From: CAWBUW01 sp963792075 | GTDB lineage: Bacteria; Chloroflexota; Anaerolineae; Anaerolineales; UBA4823 | DNA length: 64,000 nt | NCBI GenBank assembly: GCA_963792075.1 | Contig: CAWBUW010000007.1 | Coordinates: forward strand, 434,001-498,000 | Reading direction: 5' to 3' | Part shown: piece after piece, positions 16,973 through 25,747 of the stretch | Position numbering within the stretch: position 1 is the first letter of the stretch | How the letters are laid out: each line of letters starts with the position of its first letter | The notes under the pieces: generated by a model | The model's input: the letters and a program-made list of their open reading frames with translations, nothing else | The model's database searches: none | Told to the model about the DNA's origin: nothing | Position numbers and translations under genes: made by a program

Positions 16973-17988
16973 GTGGGATCCTGTCCGGCCTGTGCAGTAG
17001 AAAAGACTTCATCGATCACGTCTTCCACTGGCGGATTTTCCACGGTCAGGTCTACCACCGCCAGCTCGGCCAACAGTCGGGCTGTGATGGCAGAAGCCTG
17101 CGCCCTGGGCACCCGCAGCTTTACTTTACCGGCCTCTGCTGCGCCTGCTTCCTGGCTCAAGACATCCCCATACAGGCTCAGCTCGCCTGCTTGGGCAGCA
17201 TCCTCCAGCGTGACCTCCAATGTCTTGTAAGCCGAAAACCGTTCTACCAGCGCGCTCAAATCGCCGTCGAACAGGATCTTGCCATGGTGGATCACCACCA
17301 CGCGCTTACACAGCGCCTGGACGTCGGCCATGTAATGGCTGGTCAGCAGCACCGTAGCGCCCGAACGGCGGTTGTAGTCTGCCACGAACTGGCGGATGCG
17401 CCGCTGCATGGTCACATCCAGGCCGATCGTCGGCTCATCCAGGAAGAGCACTTTGGGCTGGTGCAGCAGTGCGCCGACGATCTCCATTTTCATGCGCTCA
17501 CCCAATGAGAGATTGCGCACCGGCTTCTGCACCAGGCTTTCCACATCCAGCATCTCGATCAACTCGTCGCGGCGCTGCGAGAACTCGGCGCGAGGGATGG
17601 CATACACCGCGCGCTGCAGCTCGAACGAGTCCAGCGCGGGCAAGTCCCAGGCAAGCTGGTTGCGATTGCCCATCACCAGTGTGATCTGTCCCAGGAAAGC
17701 ATGTTCGCGGCGGCGCGGCTCAAAGCCCAGCACCCGGCATTCGCCGCTCGTAGGGTGCAGCAGGCCGGAGAGCATTTTCAATGTGGTTGTTTTGCCCGCG
17801 CCGTTAGGCCCCAGGAAGCCGACGACTTCGCCCGGCTCTATCGCGAACGAAATCTCATCCACTGCACGAACGGTGCGAACCTTGCGCTTGACCAGGCTAC
17901 GTAGTGAAGCCTTCAGCCCGGCTTCGCGCTCAGGGACTTGATAGTGTTTGGAAAGACTCTGGATGGTGATGATGGGGGAGGGGAGCAT
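16969..17988 (-). CDS. ABC exporter ATP-binding protein, COG4586 type
   Basis: The 339-residue nucleotide-binding protein has Walker A GPNGAGKTT (about 79-87), signature LSLGERMK, and Walker B VLFLDEPTIGLD. The N-terminal insert 'REAGLKASLRSLVKRKVRTVRAVDEISF' before the ATPase core is typical of COG4586 proteins that pair with DUF990 permeases. A C-terminal regulatory extension of about 90 residues follows the H-loop (LLTSHYMAD). It is the first gene of a three-gene operon and is divergent from the ROK regulator at 18100, which may or may not control it. Confidence 0.93.
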   Translation of the reverse strand: MLPSPIITIQSLSKHYQVPEREAGLKASLRSLVKRKVRTVRAVDEISFAIEPGEVVGFLGPNGAGKTTTLKMLSGLLHPTSGECRVLGFEPRRREHAFLGQITLVMGNRNQLAWDLPALDSFELQRAVYAIPRAEFSQRRDELIEMLDVESLVQKPVRNLSLGERMKMEIVGALLHQPKVLFLDEPTIGLDVTMQRRIRQFVADYNRRSGATVLLTSHYMADVQALCKRVVVIHHGKILFDGDLSALVERFSAYKTLEVTLEDAAQAGELSLYGDVLSQEAGAAEAGKVKLRVPRAQASAITARLLAELAVVDLTVENPPVEDVIDEVFSTAQAGQDPT

Positions 17989-18038
17989 AATATAATCTAA
18001 TTATATCCCAGGCTTTTCATAAGAGAGAGGTTTCCCTC

Positions 18039-18066
18039 TTGACAGTCAAACAAAATCCAATATAAT
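18039..18066 (+). promoter_or_regulatory. Consensus promoter of the ROK regulator gene
   Basis: TTGACA (18039-18044) and TATAAT (18061-18066) are both perfect and 16 bases apart, 34 bases before ATG 18100. This is one of the best promoter matches in the window. Confidence 0.75.
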
Positions 18067-18079
18067 AATAATCTCTTTG

Positions 18080-18096
18080 TTTATTCAAGGAATAAA
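18080..18096. promoter_or_regulatory. Palindromic operator candidate over the ROK start region
   Basis: TTTATTC (18080-18086), spacer AAG, and GAATAAA (18090-18096) form a perfect 7-base inverted repeat. It lies just downstream of the likely transcription start and overlaps the AAGGAA ribosome-binding site. Autoregulation by the ROK protein is a reasonable inference. Confidence 0.5.
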
Positions 18097-18099
18097 GTA

Positions 18100-19320
18100 A
18101 TGAAATCACCCATTCTCCTTGGCAATCGCTATCTCACCCGCGCTATTAACCATTCGATCATTCTCAACACGATCAAGACCGTTGGGCCGATTGATCGCGC
18201 TCAGGTTGCCCGCCTGACTGGTCTTTCACCTGCGACCGTCACCGGGATTACCTCTGATTTGATCGAATTGGGGCTGGTTTTTGAAAAGGCCCAGGGAGAA
18301 TCACGCGGAGGAAGACCTCCCATCATGCTGGCGATCAACCCCCAGGGTGGGTATGTGGTGGGCATCAAGCTGATGGAAGATCATGCTCTGGGCGCGCTCA
18401 CCGATCTTGAAGCGACCGTCCTGGCGAAAGATTCTATTTCACTGGCGGATACTTCTTCGACCACCGCAATCGCGACCATGGCAGAACTGGTCGAGCGCCT
18501 GCTGGCTGCGAGTGACCTACCACGCCAAAAACTGATCGGCGTTGGCATCGGACTGGCTGGGATCGTCAATTTTGAAACCGGCGTTTTACGCCAATCTCCT
18601 TTTTTTGGCTGGCGCGATCTCCCCCTGCGTGACTTGCTGCAAGTGCAGATTAAGGTACCTGTTTATATCGATAACGATGTGAATACCCTTACCCTGGCTG
18701 AACAATGGTTCGGCGTAGGGCAGGGGGTTGAAGACTTCCTCACCCTGACGGTAGGCCGTGGCATTGGGCTGGGGATTGTGGCCAATGGTCGTTTCTATCG
18801 CGGTGCAGGCGGTGGTGCGGGTGAATTTGGGCACATCCTGGTTAACCCGAATGGCCCGGTGTGCACCTGCGGGAAAACCGGCTGCCTGGAGAGCTACGTC
18901 GGCTATCCTGGGTTATTACTGGCTGCCCAAACTGCTTTTGAAGAAGGCAAGATTAAGGAAGAAGTAGTTTCAATCAGTGACTTGGTCGCCCGAGCCGAAG
19001 CCGGGGAGGCGGCTATCCAACAGATCCTGGCACAAGCGGGAGAGTTGATTGGCCGCTCGGTTGCAAATCTGATCAATATATTTGACCCGCAGCTCATCAT
19101 CATTGGCGGGGAAGGCGTGCGTCTCGGGCCCTGGCTGTTCGACGCCATGCAAGGGGCGCTTCAGAGATATGCCTCACCGTATCTTTTGGTCGATTGCGTG
19201 GTACGGGTGGAACCTTGGGGTGATGACGCCTGGGCGCGCGGTGCGGCGAGCCTGGTGCTGCGCCATTTGTTCGAATCCCCAGTCCATAAGAACACGGCTC
19301 CTTTTGGTGTGACAAGCTGA
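18100..19320 (+). CDS. ROK-family transcriptional repressor
   Basis: The 406-residue protein joins an N-terminal winged helix (about 15-75; 'PIDRAQVARLTGLSPATVTGITSDLIELGLV') to a ROK sugar-sensing domain. The ROK zinc motif CTCGKTGC lies near residue 255, in 'GPVCTCGKTGCLESYVGYPG'. Sugar-binding text 'AGEFGHILVNP' and 'IDNDVNTLTLAEQWFG' is present. This is the XylR/NagC layout. The DNA-binding domain and the following sugar importer and glycosidase genes argue for local control of carbohydrate use rather than a kinase role. A promoter with an adjacent palindrome precedes it. Confidence 0.93.
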   Translation: MKSPILLGNRYLTRAINHSIILNTIKTVGPIDRAQVARLTGLSPATVTGITSDLIELGLVFEKAQGESRGGRPPIMLAINPQGGYVVGIKLMEDHALGALTDLEATVLAKDSISLADTSSTTAIATMAELVERLLAASDLPRQKLIGVGIGLAGIVNFETGVLRQSPFFGWRDLPLRDLLQVQIKVPVYIDNDVNTLTLAEQWFGVGQGVEDFLTLTVGRGIGLGIVANGRFYRGAGGGAGEFGHILVNPNGPVCTCGKTGCLESYVGYPGLLLAAQTAFEEGKIKEEVVSISDLVARAEAGEAAIQQILAQAGELIGRSVANLINIFDPQLIIIGGEGVRLGPWLFDAMQGALQRYASPYLLVDCVVRVEPWGDDAWARGAASLVLRHLFESPVHKNTAPFGVTS

Positions 19321-19341
19321 GCCGTTTATTATTTTTTTTAT
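19294..19341 (+). terminator. Intrinsic terminator after the ROK gene
   Basis: ACGGCTC (19294-19300) pairs with GAGCCGT (19319-19325); inside it CTT/AAG can extend the stem. A T-rich tract with a run of eight or more T follows directly. The stem overlaps the ROK stop codon, so the regulator is probably transcribed separately from the importer operon. Confidence 0.65.
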
Positions 19342-19501
19342 CCTGGTTCGTTTATACACTGAACAAAGAAAGAGAGTGGAGGTGCAAGACTCGCAATAAA
19401 TACAACCTCTCATCGACCCACGGCCTGGTCGCAGAAATTCCCCCGTGCGACACCAGCCTAAAACCCATATCCTGATCTATCTTCATCTCGGAGGAGAAAC
19501 C

Positions 19502-20863
19502 ATGAAAAAGAACTCTCTATTATTCGCAGTCCTGAGCGCCCTGGTCATCTTTAGCATGGCGCTTGCGGCCTGTGCACCGGCTGCAACAACGATGCCTGAA
19601 CAGGTTATCGTTGAAAAAACTGTGGAAGTCGAAAAAGTTGTGGAAGTCGAGAAAAAAGTGGAAGTGGTCGTGACCCCTACGCCTGCCCCCGAAGGTCCGG
19701 TAACAATCACTTTCTGGCATGCCTACAATGCAGATGTAGAAGCTAAATTCCTCGACGAAACCCTGATCCCGGAATTTGAAGCAACTCACCCCAACATTAA
19801 GGTTGAGTCGGTTCTCGTACCGTACGACCAGTTCCGCCGCAAGCTACTGATCGCCCTTTCTGGCGGCACTGCCCCTGACCTGGCCCGCGTGGACATCATC
19901 TGGGTGCCCGAGCTGGCTGATCAGGGCGCTCTGGCTAACCTCGATGAGACCATGCCAGATTTCGCGGCATACTCTGAACAGTTCCTCCCTGGCCCCTTGT
20001 CAACCAACCTGTACAATGGCAAGCATTATGGCCTGCCGCTGGATACCAACACCCGGGTTCTGGTGTACAACAAAGATATGTTCGCGGCTGCTGGCATTAC
20101 CGACGCGCCCAAGACCGTGGAAGATTTCACGGCTGCCTGCGAAAAGATCAAGGCTCTGGGACCCGATAAGTATTGCTTCGCGGATGGCGGTACGTATGCC
20201 TGGGCTGTCAACCCGTGGATCTGGTCATTTGGCGGCGATGTCACGGATGCCGCTATTTCAACCTCCACCGGTGTTTTCAATGGCCCCGATACGGTGGCTG
20301 CTTATCAATTCTTGAAAGACGGCGTCGATAAGGGTTATATCCACCCCGGTATCATGGGTGGTGGCCTGGACACCTGGGGCGGGTTCGCTCAAGACCAGAT
20401 CGCGATGATCCTTGAAGGGCCCTGGTTCCCACCGGCGTTTAATGGGCAGTTCCCCGACAAGAAATACGGCATGGCCCTGATGCCTGCCGGGAAGGGCGGC
20501 TCAATCTCGGTGGTTGGCGGTGAAGACATTGTCCTGTTCCAGCAAAACAACCAGAAGGAAGCCGCGATGGAGTTCATGAAGTATTTGCTCTCCGAAGAGA
20601 CACAGCTTAAGCTCGTCTCTGTGGGACAAATGCCGGTGCTGAAAAGCGCAGTTGATTCAGATACGATCAAGAACCATGAATTCTTCGGGATTTTCCTCGA
20701 GCAGCTCGCCACCGCTAAGGCCCGCACACCCCACCCGCAGTGGAGTAAAATCGAGGAGATCATGACCAACACCGGTTCAGCCATTCTCAATGGAGATGTG
20801 GAAGTCCAGGCTGGTTTGGATGAGGCGGTAACCCAGATCGATCCCCTCCTGCCTCTGAAATAA
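19502..20863 (+). CDS. Sugar ABC transporter substrate-binding lipoprotein
   Basis: The 453-residue protein is a family 1 solute-binding protein. A signal peptide with lipobox LAAC (Cys24) is followed by a Val-Glu-Lys-rich linker (about 35-60), a spacer style common in Chloroflexota. The binding domain starts 'GPVTITFWHAYNADVEAKFLDETLIPEFEATHPNIKVE'. GGAGG lies about 7 bases before ATG 19502. It captures sugars outside the membrane for the two permeases that follow. Neighbouring GH66 and GH15 genes suggest isomalto-oligosaccharides as ligand (inference). Confidence 0.95.
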   Translation: MKKNSLLFAVLSALVIFSMALAACAPAATTMPEQVIVEKTVEVEKVVEVEKKVEVVVTPTPAPEGPVTITFWHAYNADVEAKFLDETLIPEFEATHPNIKVESVLVPYDQFRRKLLIALSGGTAPDLARVDIIWVPELADQGALANLDETMPDFAAYSEQFLPGPLSTNLYNGKHYGLPLDTNTRVLVYNKDMFAAAGITDAPKTVEDFTAACEKIKALGPDKYCFADGGTYAWAVNPWIWSFGGDVTDAAISTSTGVFNGPDTVAAYQFLKDGVDKGYIHPGIMGGGLDTWGGFAQDQIAMILEGPWFPPAFNGQFPDKKYGMALMPAGKGGSISVVGGEDIVLFQQNNQKEAAMEFMKYLLSEETQLKLVSVGQMPVLKSAVDSDTIKNHEFFGIFLEQLATAKARTPHPQWSKIEEIMTNTGSAILNGDVEVQAGLDEAVTQIDPLLPLK

Positions 20864-20879
20864 ACCTGATTGGACTCCG

Positions 20880-20999
20880 GGGCTGTCCCAAAAGTAACTT
20901 TTTGGGACAGCCCACTCCCACAGAAAGGGATTTTTGTGGTGCGCCTGTTTGCAGGCTTGCAAACAGGCGCACCACGATAAAGCCCTTTTTGGACAGTCC
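20880..20999. mobile_element. MITE-like element copy A with two nested hairpins
   Basis: It begins with GGGCTGTCCCAAAA (20880) and ends with CTTTTTGGACAGTCC (20985-20999), an inverted pair shared with the copies at 25.66 and 27.50 kb. Inside are a 14-base hairpin (20880-20893 with 20900-20913) and a perfect 18-base hairpin (20936-20953 with 20958-20975, loop GGCT). It sits between the binding-protein gene and the first permease gene, so transcription of the operon must pass through it. No coding capacity. Confidence 0.6.
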
Positions 21000-21040
21000 G
21001 TTTCCTTTCGCTGCGCCCCACGTTTTCCCAGGAGTTTCAC

Positions 21041-21937
21041 ATGCAAGTGAGCTTAAGTACCCAGAAAAAGCTGCTGCCCTTCCTGTTCTTGATCCCGGGC
21101 CTGGCCTTCTTTGCCATTTTCCAGATTTATCCGCTGCTCAAAGGTCTGCAAATGAGCTTTTACGACTGGAAGATCATGCCAGGAAAGGTCTCAGAGTTCA
21201 TCGGGCTGGCGAATTATGCCCGTGCGTTGCAAGACCCGATCTTTGGGCGGGCTTTCAAAAACACGCTCATTTACACGCTTATCACTGTCCCTGGACAGAT
21301 GATCCTGGCGATGCTGGTGGCTCTTTTGATCGATGCGCTCCCAAAAGGGAAAGCTATCTATCGTGCGCTTTACTATATCCCCGTAATCACCTCCTGGGTG
21401 ATTGTCTCTCTGCTAATCCGCTATTTTTTCCAATCGCCGCAGGGTGTGGTGAATTATTACTTTGTGGAAGTATTCCATCTGGCTGCTAAGCCGCTTCCCT
21501 GGCTGCGCGACCCAAACCTGGCTTTCATCCCCATTCTGGCGTTGGGCATCTGGAAAGGGATTGGCTGGTCGATGGTGATCTTCCTGGCGGCCCTCGCCGG
21601 TGTTCCGAAGGAATTGAAAGAAGCCAGCGCGATCGATGGCGCATCTTCCTGGAAAAGTTTCTGGCACATCACAGTTCCTCTCATCAGCCCCACCATTGTG
21701 TTCACCATGGTCATGTTGCTGATCGGCGGCTTTAACGTTTTCCTTTCTGTCTTCCTCATTACTGGCGGCGGTCCGCGCCAGATGACCGAAGTAATGTTGA
21801 GTTATGCATACCACCAGGCATTCGATTTTCTCGATTTCGGTTACGGCGCCGCGCTTTCGTACCTGATGGCGGCCTTGATCATCGTCATGAGCTTTTTGCA
21901 GATCAAATTGCTGCGCAAGCCCCAGGAAATTTATTAG
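21041..21937 (+). CDS. Sugar ABC transporter permease, MalF/UgpA type
   Basis: The 298-residue inner membrane protein has six hydrophobic helices: 'LLPFLFLIPGLAFFAIFQIYPLLKGL' starts it. The EAA loop that docks the ATPase reads 'LAGVPKELKEASAIDGASSWKSFWHITVPLISPT' near residues 184-217. CAGGAG precedes ATG 21041. It works with the next permease and the lipoprotein upstream. No ATPase gene is present in the locus, so a shared MsmK/UgpC-like ATPase encoded elsewhere is expected. Confidence 0.95.
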   Translation: MQVSLSTQKKLLPFLFLIPGLAFFAIFQIYPLLKGLQMSFYDWKIMPGKVSEFIGLANYARALQDPIFGRAFKNTLIYTLITVPGQMILAMLVALLIDALPKGKAIYRALYYIPVITSWVIVSLLIRYFFQSPQGVVNYYFVEVFHLAAKPLPWLRDPNLAFIPILALGIWKGIGWSMVIFLAALAGVPKELKEASAIDGASSWKSFWHITVPLISPTIVFTMVMLLIGGFNVFLSVFLITGGGPRQMTEVMLSYAYHQAFDFLDFGYGAALSYLMAALIIVMSFLQIKLLRKPQEIY

Positions 21938-21949
21938 GAGGCAATCCCC

Positions 21950-22789
21950 ATGCATCTGACTGCTAAAAAGATCGTACGCAATACACTCCTTTACCTCCTG
22001 GTCACGGCGGGCGCCATCTTGATGATCTTTCCCTTCCTTGTTATGGTCTCGAATGCCTTCAAGCCCAATGTGTTCGTCATCGAATATCCGCCCAAGCTGA
22101 TCCCAGATAACCCATCGATCCAGAATTTTATAGAAGCCTGGACCTCCAACAAATTCCAACTTTACTTTCTTAACAGCGCCTTTACCGCGGTGATTTCTAC
22201 ATTAGGGTCGGTGCTCATCGCGGCCCTGACGGCTTATGCTTTTGCTCGTTTCGACTTCCCCGGCAAGGAAATCCTGTTCAGTCTGATGCTGGTGGTTTTG
22301 ATGATCCCTGACTTGATCACGATCATCCCACGGTTCTACCTGGCCCGCTCCCTCGATCTGCGTAACAGCCTGTGGGGATTGATCCTGTTCTATATTGCCA
22401 GCGGTATTTCCGGCAATACTTTTATGCTGCGTGGATTTTTCGAGAGTCTGCCGCACGAATTGGAAGAAGCCATGACCATCGATGGCGCTGGCCCGCTCGA
22501 TGTTTTCTTCCGCCTGGCAGTGCCGTTGGCTGCACCGGCACTGGCGACAGTGGGCATTTTCTCCTTCATCGGCAACTGGGATGAATACACTTGGGCGCTC
22601 ACCATCATCGACGACCCCCTCAAACGCACCCTCCCCATTGCGATTTACTCCTTCCAGGGACAACACGGCACCGAATGGGGCCTGGTCTTTGCTGCCATGC
22701 TCATCGCCCTCATCCCGGTCATGATTATCTTTTTCAGCCTGCAGCGCTATTTCACCGGCGGATTGACCACCGGCGCTTTCAAAGGGTAA
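21950..22789 (+). CDS. Sugar ABC transporter permease, MalG/UgpE type
   Basis: The 279-residue protein has six hydrophobic helices and the typical start 'LLYLLVTAGAILMIFPFLVMVSNAFKP'. The EAA loop is 'FESLPHELEEAMTIDGAGPLDVFFRLAVPLAAPALATV' near residues 162-199. It follows the other permease by 12 bases with AGGAGG before its ATG. Both permeases form the channel for sugar import. It is followed 23 bases later by the GH66 gene. Confidence 0.95.
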   Translation: MHLTAKKIVRNTLLYLLVTAGAILMIFPFLVMVSNAFKPNVFVIEYPPKLIPDNPSIQNFIEAWTSNKFQLYFLNSAFTAVISTLGSVLIAALTAYAFARFDFPGKEILFSLMLVVLMIPDLITIIPRFYLARSLDLRNSLWGLILFYIASGISGNTFMLRGFFESLPHELEEAMTIDGAGPLDVFFRLAVPLAAPALATVGIFSFIGNWDEYTWALTIIDDPLKRTLPIAIYSFQGQHGTEWGLVFAAMLIALIPVMIIFFSLQRYFTGGLTTGAFKG

Positions 22790-22812
22790 ACCCCAACCCG
22801 AAATCAATCCTT

Positions 22813-24551
22813 ATGAGACAGATTTTGTTCATCGCCAGCATCGCAGGTTTCCTCGTTGCTTGCTCTACCCTTAAACCACCAATGGAAGTTAACTCTATGT
22901 CTGCAAATATCATTCTCCAATCCCTCGAATTTGAAAAATCTTTCTTCTTACCGTCCGAAAGCGCCCGCTGGACCGTCACCCTCTCCACAGACGCTCCAGC
23001 CGAGCTGGTCCTGGTCAGCAGGATCACATTCCTTGACCGGCAAATGACGGAGACCCGGAATGAACTCAGCTTGAAACCCGGTGTCTGGGCTACCCAGCTT
23101 GCTTGGCAACCTCCTATCGAAGCGCCGCGCGGCTACGGGCTGGATATCCGTGTGGAAACCCCACACGGCGTGGTCATCGCCAGGGTTTCCTCGGCTTTCG
23201 ACGTTTTGGAGGTCTGGACACAAAATCCACGCTATGGGTTCATGACCGAGTTCACCCCGGACCGGCAAGACGGGGAACAGGCGCTGGAGATCCTGAAGCG
23301 TTACCACATCAACGGGCTGCAGTTCTACGATTGGATGTATCGCCACGACAACTACCTTCCGCCCGAGGAACCTTTCACCGATCCCCTGGGCCGGAGACTG
23401 TCGTTCGAAACCACGAAAAAGCTGATTACTGCCGCCCACAAGAACGGAATGGCAGCCATGCCTTATACCGCAGTGTACGCAGCCTCGATCCCGTTCTTTG
23501 AAGAACACAGGGATTGGGGATTGTACGAGGCGAACGGCAAGCCTTCCTATTTTGGAGATAATTTCCTGGTCCTCATGGACCCGCGCCCGAATCACAATGG
23601 ACGCATCACCTGCTCGACCAATTTGCCCAAATCTTGAAAGGGACCGAGTTCGATGGAATCCACCTCGACCAATACGGCGGGCCCAAGGAAGGTTACGATG
23701 CCCAGGGCAACTTCTTCCCGCTCGACCAGCCCCTCGCCGACATGATTGACAGCACCGCTGCGGTAGTGGAGCAAGCGCGCGGGGAACAGGGCGCGGTCAT
23801 TTTCAATGCTGTGACCAACTGGCCGGTGGAAAAGGTCGCTCCGACAAAGCAGGACGTGGTGTACATCGAGGTCTGGCCGCCTTTTACCGCTTTCAACGAA
23901 TTGGACGTTCTCATTCGCCAGGCACAAAAACTGGGCGGGGGCAAACCAGTGATCATTGCGGCCTATATCCATCCTGCTTACGAAACCAATGCCAGGCTCA
24001 ACGACGCCATCATCTTTGGCTCTGGCGCGGGTCACATCGAGCTGGGTGAGAAGGGCGGTTACCTGTCTGAAGCGTATTTTCCCAAATTCGAGCAGCCTTC
24101 GGCGCAGCTCTCCGCTGCACTCCAGCGCTATTATGAATTTGCCCTCCGCTACCAGAACGTGCTTGGGCCGACCGCACAGGCGGGCGGAATTCCGGCAGCC
24201 AGAACGATTTCTCTGGAGGGCACCAACACTTCCCCTCAATCGCTTACCGATAAAGTCATGCTCATTGTACGTGAAAGCTGGGCTCATACCGCCATCAACC
24301 TGGTCAATCTGCTGGGTCTGGAGCATGGTGAGTGGGCAAAAGAATTGCCGCAGGCTCCCACAGCGCTCCAAAACACTGCGATGAAGGTCAAAGACGTTGA
24401 CAAAACGGTCTCCAAAGTCTGGTTTGCGACCCCAGATGGGCAAGACTTATCTTTGCAGCCAATTGCATTTCAACAGGATGGTAACACGGTCACTTTGACC
24501 CTCCCCTCGCTGGATTATTGGAGCCTGGTGCTAATCGAATGGGGCAAGTAG
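22813..24551 (+). pseudogene. GH66 dextranase-like lipoprotein, split by a frameshift
   Basis: Two frames (22813-23637 and the frame holding 23634-24551) together encode one glycoside hydrolase family 66 protein. The N-terminus has a lipoprotein signal (lipobox LVAC) followed by a beta domain. The catalytic barrel has 'YHINGLQFYDWMYRHDNYLPPEEPF', the nucleophile region FDGIHLDQYG and an acid/base region VVYIEVWPP. Continuity (MDPRP-ESQWTHHLLDQFAQ) is restored if one C is added to the CCC at 23586-23588. GH66 enzymes cut or rearrange alpha-1,6-glucans. If the shift is real, the product loses its catalytic residues; an assembly error is equally possible. It belongs to the sugar operon. Confidence 0.8.
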
Positions 24552-24554
24552 TCA

Positions 24555-25646
24555 ATGGCTGACCTTTTCCGACGCTCGATTGAGATCATCCTGCAAAACC
24601 AGGCTCCCAGCGGTGCATACATTGCCAGCCCAAATTTCTCTACCTACCATTACTGCTGGTTCCGTGACGGGGCATTTATCGCTTATGCCATGGATCTGGT
24701 AGGCGAAACAGAGAGCGCCGCCCGCTTTCACGCCTGGGTGACGCGTGCCATCTTGGACCGGGAGGATGTAGTCCAGCGGGCCATTTCCAAAGCACAAGCC
24801 GGGCAGCCGCTCGACAGCGAAGACCAGCTTCATACCCGTTATACACTCGACGGGGAAGATGGGACCCGGGATAAATGGCCTAATTACCAGTTGGACGGCC
24901 TGGGGACCTGGCTATGGGCGCTGGATGAACATCGCCATATTACCGACCAGCCGGTCCCGCAGGAATGGCTGCAGGCTGCCCGGCTGGTCAGCCAATATCT
25001 CGAGGCACTCTGGCAAACTCCCTGCTACGATTGCTGGGAGGAATTTCCAACGGACATCCATCCTTACACATTGGCAGCCATTTACGGCGGCCTGAAATCG
25101 CTTTGCAACCTGGATGGTATCGATCGCAGCCAGACGCTCTTCGGAATGCAGAAATTCTTAAGCAAGAAAGCCGTATACGAAGGTTATTTCGTCAAGCTGG
25201 TTGGATCTTACACCGTGGATGCCAGCCTGCTTGGCCTGGCGGTTCCATACAACCTGGTCGAGATCAATGACCCGCGTTTTGAAGAAACTCTCCGGCGGAT
25301 CGAAACCTCGCTGGTCAAGGGGGGCGGCGTACACCGCTACCCGACCGATACCTATTTCGGCGGTGGGGAATGGATCTTGCTGGCCTGCTGGCTGGGCTGG
25401 GTCTACGCCAGGCGAGGCGCAACAGCGCAGGCGCAGAGCTTGCTCTCCTGGGTTGAAAGCCAGGCAGATGAGCACGGCAATCTACCCGAGCAAGTGCCCT
25501 CGACGCTCAATGACCCAAACTATTACCGCCCCTGGGTACGTTCGTGGGGGCCAATTGCCACCCCATTGCTCTGGTCTCACGCGAAATATATCATTCTGAA
25601 AAACAGTTTGCGATATGCGCCAATGACCCTACCTACCCCAGTGTAG
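24555..25646 (+). CDS. Glycoside hydrolase family 15 glucosidase
   Basis: The 363-residue protein matches the catalytic (alpha/alpha)6 barrel of GH15 glucoamylases and glucodextranases, without the extra N-terminal beta domain of secreted forms. The marker CWFRDGAF is at 34-41. The general acid motif CWEEF is at 160-164 (Glu162 by analogy with the family), and the general base lies in LPEQ (Glu312). No signal peptide is present, so it should hydrolyse imported oligosaccharides to glucose in the cytoplasm. It starts three bases after the GH66 stop, so it is in the same operon. Confidence 0.9.
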   Translation: MADLFRRSIEIILQNQAPSGAYIASPNFSTYHYCWFRDGAFIAYAMDLVGETESAARFHAWVTRAILDREDVVQRAISKAQAGQPLDSEDQLHTRYTLDGEDGTRDKWPNYQLDGLGTWLWALDEHRHITDQPVPQEWLQAARLVSQYLEALWQTPCYDCWEEFPTDIHPYTLAAIYGGLKSLCNLDGIDRSQTLFGMQKFLSKKAVYEGYFVKLVGSYTVDASLLGLAVPYNLVEINDPRFEETLRRIETSLVKGGGVHRYPTDTYFGGGEWILLACWLGWVYARRGATAQAQSLLSWVESQADEHGNLPEQVPSTLNDPNYYRPWVRSWGPIATPLLWSHAKYIILKNSLRYAPMTLPTPV

Positions 25647-25658
25647 AAGACTACGCGA

Positions 25659-25740
25659 GACTGTCCAAAAAGAAACAAAGGAAGAAAATTAATACGTACC
25701 TGTGGGGGTGGCGCGAAGCGCCACCCCCACAGGTACGTAT
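25659..25740. mobile_element. MITE-like element copy B, right end lost
   Basis: Left end GACTGTCCAAAAAG (25659) is followed by a perfect 23-base hairpin: 25692-25714 with 25718-25740, loop GAA. About 48 bases of its left half are nearly identical to copy C at 27.5 kb. The matching right terminal repeat is missing; the arsR stop codon follows at 25748. It lies between convergent GH15 and arsR genes and could also serve as a two-way terminator. Confidence 0.6.
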
Positions 25741-25747
25741 ATTTTGT

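Noticed and set aside
23575..23640. Programmed frameshift in GH66
   Set aside because: No slippery heptamer with downstream pseudoknot is visible; a missing C in a short run is simpler.
23592..24443. Minus-strand open frame opposite GH66 (283 codons)
   Set aside because: It is a shadow of the GH66 frame; composition is His/Arg-rich and no family is seen.
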